Shown piece after piece: positions 62,031 to 64,000 of a stretch of 64,000 bases of DNA. The position numbers and the translations under genes were made by a program. The stretch lies in contig NZ_AP024882.1 of NCBI RefSeq assembly GCF_024347675.1, positions 1,550,001 to 1,614,000 on the forward strand, given 5' to 3'. The stretch comes from Vibrio ishigakensis (lineage in GTDB: Bacteria > Pseudomonadota > Gammaproteobacteria > Enterobacterales > Vibrionaceae). Position 1 is the stretch's first letter, and the number at the start of each line of letters is the position of its first letter. The notes under the pieces were generated by a model that saw nothing but the letters and a program-made list of their open reading frames with translations, did not search any database and was not told the DNA's origin.

Positions 62031-62995
62031 TGGTTCGTAGCCTTCCTTTCTATCTGATCTGCAGCTTAGTGCTCTTTGCTCCATTGGCTTACATCGGAAC
62101 CTCGCAAGAGCTGATGAGCTCCGGACTCGCGTTTATCGAGCGAGGAACCTATCATCCGTTTTGGTCTTTGAGCTTACCAAGAATCATCCTCGCGTTACTG
62201 GCAGGTTTTATGTTGGCTGCGTCGGGTTATCTGTTGCAAACCACATTGAAAAACCCGCTTGCGGACAGCGGTATCTTGGGTGTTAATGCAGGTGCTTCAT
62301 TGGGCGCGGTTTGCGCGCTACTGTTACCTAGTTGGTTTGGCTGGTCTATTTCAGCGGAGAACGCGCTCATCGCCTTTTCTATGGCAGGCGGCTTACTCAG
62401 CTCAGTTCCAATTCTGATCGTAAGCAGATTATCGAGCTCGTCCTTAACCCTGCTTACCGGTGTTGCCGTTACCGCTATTTTGAGCGCCTGCTCTTCAGCA
62501 CTCATTTTCACTATAGGCCAAGGTCGCACCGATCTTGCTCTACAATGGATGGCCGGTGGCTTGTATGGCCGAGGCTGGGAGCAAGTGCTGTATCTTCTAC
62601 CTTGGGCTATCTTCGCCCTTGGTTTTATTGCTCTAATGTTTATCCCGTTAAAGTGGGTTCGATATGATGATTCAACCCTCAGAGGGGTGGGCATCAAAGG
62701 GCCTCAGCTCAGGGTTATTATTTTGATCGGCACAGCGCTGATCACTGCCCCTGCAGTTTCCGCCATAGGTCCAATAGGCTTTATTGGGCTGGTAATTCCG
62801 CATATGGCAAGGCTCATCTGCAAGAATAGTCCTGGTCAATCTCTGGTTCTCACTCTGGTACTAGGCAGTTTGTTTCTTGCCGTATCGGATCTTTTAGCAA
62901 GAACGCTACTCTATCCAACAGAGATACCTGCTGGTGTGATTACAGCGTTGTGCGGCGTACCTTTCTTCCTATTTCTACTAAGGAAAAACTCCTGA
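62030..62995 (+). CDS. FecCD-type iron ABC transporter permease, second
   Basis: A 321-residue permease that begins at ATG 62030, overlapping the previous TAA by one base; the frame from 61985 is longer but has no ribosome site. LPRIILALLAGFMLAASGYL and GPIGFIGLVIPHMARLICKN are the family signatures. Forms the heterodimeric channel with its neighbour. Its TGA overlaps the ATPase ATG. Confidence 0.93.
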   Translation: MVRSLPFYLICSLVLFAPLAYIGTSQELMSSGLAFIERGTYHPFWSLSLPRIILALLAGFMLAASGYLLQTTLKNPLADSGILGVNAGASLGAVCALLLPSWFGWSISAENALIAFSMAGGLLSSVPILIVSRLSSSSLTLLTGVAVTAILSACSSALIFTIGQGRTDLALQWMAGGLYGRGWEQVLYLLPWAIFALGFIALMFIPLKWVRYDDSTLRGVGIKGPQLRVIILIGTALITAPAVSAIGPIGFIGLVIPHMARLICKNSPGQSLVLTLVLGSLFLAVSDLLARTLLYPTEIPAGVITALCGVPFFLFLLRKNS

Positions 62996-63789
62996 TGAAT
63001 TCAAATACATTACAGGGCCAAGGCCTAGTATCTGGCTATCAGGACACCATTATTTTAAACGGTGTCGACATCAAGATTCAGGAGGGCAAGGTTACCGCAT
63101 TCGTAGGTCCAAATGGGTGTGGTAAATCGACATTGATGAAGACCCTTACCGGAGCAATCAAAGCACGCTCGGGAAACGTCAGCTTCAAAGGAAAACCCTT
63201 TAGTGATTGGAAACTCAAAGAACTGGCCAAACACATCGCTATCTTGCCTCAGCATCCAACTGCGCCGGAAGGGGTTACCGTTGAACAGCTCGTCGCTTTA
63301 GGGCGCGTTGCTCACAAAAAGTGGTATCAAGGTAACAGCTCACGAGATATTGAAGTGATCAAAGAGTCGCTTTCGAGTGTTGGATTAGCCGGATATGAAG
63401 ACCGCGTTGTGAGCACCCTTTCAGGTGGTGAACGTCAGCGTGTTTGGCTTGCAATGTGTTTAGCACAAGAAGCGCAATGGCTGCTGTTGGATGAACCAAC
63501 CAGCTATCTTGACCTTGGCCATCAACTAGAGCTTTTAGAGGTGCTACAACAACTAAACAAGAGTCGCAATCTGACCATAGTGTATGTCTTACACGAACTC
63601 AGCCAAGCAGCACAGTTCTGTGATGAACTGGTACTGATGAAAAAGGGTAAGATCCTAAAGCAAGGTTCGCCACTTGAGGTGCTTACCGAAGAAACCCTTG
63701 AGAGCGTATTTAAAGTTAAAGGCAAAATGGCCAATATCGATGGCTTCACCTATTGTTTGCCACAATCCTATGTTCGAGAGGAGGCATAG
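62995..63789 (+). CDS. Iron ABC transporter ATP-binding protein (FecE/FhuC-like)
   Basis: A 264-residue ATPase with Walker A GPNGCGKST at residues 38-46, signature LSGGERQRVWLAMCL and Walker B WLLLDEPTSYLD. Start 62995 overlaps the permease stop (TGATG) and has AAGGA upstream. It powers the FecCD-type importer. Confidence 0.94.
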   Translation: MNSNTLQGQGLVSGYQDTIILNGVDIKIQEGKVTAFVGPNGCGKSTLMKTLTGAIKARSGNVSFKGKPFSDWKLKELAKHIAILPQHPTAPEGVTVEQLVALGRVAHKKWYQGNSSRDIEVIKESLSSVGLAGYEDRVVSTLSGGERQRVWLAMCLAQEAQWLLLDEPTSYLDLGHQLELLEVLQQLNKSRNLTIVYVLHELSQAAQFCDELVLMKKGKILKQGSPLEVLTEETLESVFKVKGKMANIDGFTYCLPQSYVREEA

Positions 63790-64000
63790 TGGAACAGCTT
63801 CAACAACAGTTACTGCAATGGCTTGATCTGCCTGCGGATTCCTCAACCCTCACACTGGCTCAGCAGCAGATGCTTCTTAACAAGCATGAACCTTTCTTTC
63901 GTCTAGTTATCAGCGATAAGGTCGTTGGAACGGATGCTGAAACTTGGTTTAAAGGCTGTGCTGAAGAAACTTTGCAAGCGTACGCAGATTCCCTGGATAC
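63789..64000 (+). CDS. Unidentified gene of the iron importer operon (partial, 3' end outside window)
   Basis: A GTG start shares its G with the ATPase stop codon (TAGTG) and has a strong AGGAGG site, so the gene is certainly coupled to the operon. The 70 visible codons (MEQLQQQLLQWLDLPADSST and so on) have no signal or membrane segment. A FhuF-like ferric-siderophore reductase is a plausible guess by position, but its Cys motif would lie beyond the edge. Confidence 0.55.
   Translation, partial: MEQLQQQLLQWLDLPADSSTLTLAQQQMLLNKHEPFFRLVISDKVVGTDAETWFKGCAEETLQAYADSLD

Noticed and set aside
62227..62697. 156-codon minus-strand frame
   Set aside because: Antisense shadow of the second FecCD permease, whose family signatures are clear on the plus strand.

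Overview
The window reads as a chromosomal segment of a marine gammaproteobacterium of the family Vibrionaceae, most likely a Vibrio. The pointers are moderate GC, a TonB2-type energy system with a TtpC-like accessory protein, DUF3450 and a TPR protein, DUF2860 and MipA/OmpV outer-membrane proteins, a PL6 alginate lyase, a PpiB cyclophilin and many Fur-like sites. I saw no rRNA, tRNA, CRISPR array, insertion sequence or prophage. Both ends cut through genes: a glutathione S-transferase at the left and the last gene of an iron-import operon at the right.

Layout. 0.8-5.6 kb: iron-linked imelysin operon (imelysin, di-haem DUF1111 protein, imelysin-like lipoprotein, Tat-type DUF1513 protein) behind a Fur-like site. 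5.7-13.6 kb: DUF4382 lipoprotein, then eight TadE/TadG-type pseudopilin genes without any Tad ATPase, secretin or platform gene; six of them are two diverged tandem copies of a TadG-TadE-TadE module. 14.5-22.3 kb: Opp/Nik-type ABC importer with a fused double permease, a MATE exporter, a small Cys-rich protein and an FTR1 iron permease, the last three each with a Fur-like site. 22.3-25.3 kb: LysR regulator, enoyl-CoA hydratase-like protein, ppiB and a small membrane protein. 25.3-25.8 kb: a rearrangement scar joining the remains of an EamA transporter and an alpha/beta hydrolase.

25.9-37.6 kb is an envelope region: AraC and LysR regulators, DUF2860 and MipA/OmpV proteins, an RND efflux pair, a run of small genes and a GltS-type glutamate symporter. 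Five copies of a 17-bp motif (consensus WTGAATANCTSTWANNC) lie upstream of these genes and suggest a shared regulator. 37.7-47.9 kb: cytochrome c, lipoprotein hydrolase with a possible coupled leader ORF, ferric-reductase-like flavocytochrome, PL6 alginate lyase, MocR regulator and hybrid histidine kinase. 48.0-50.3 kb: the oxygen-dependent, folate-independent methionine synthase MesD with its partner MesX (DUF1852), behind two MetR-like boxes. 50.3-52.7 kb: L,D-transpeptidase-like protein and an aromatic amino acid permease whose 190-nt leader holds a small ORF and a C-rich, G-poor tract.

52.7-64.0 kb is a complete energised iron-uptake locus. TPR, TonB, ExbD, ExbB, TtpC-like and DUF3450 genes and a TonB-dependent receptor run leftward. 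A binding protein, two FecCD permeases, an ATPase and one more gene run rightward, from an intergenic region with a Fur-like site. Together with the imelysin operon, FTR1, MATE and ferric-reductase genes, iron acquisition is the main theme of the window.
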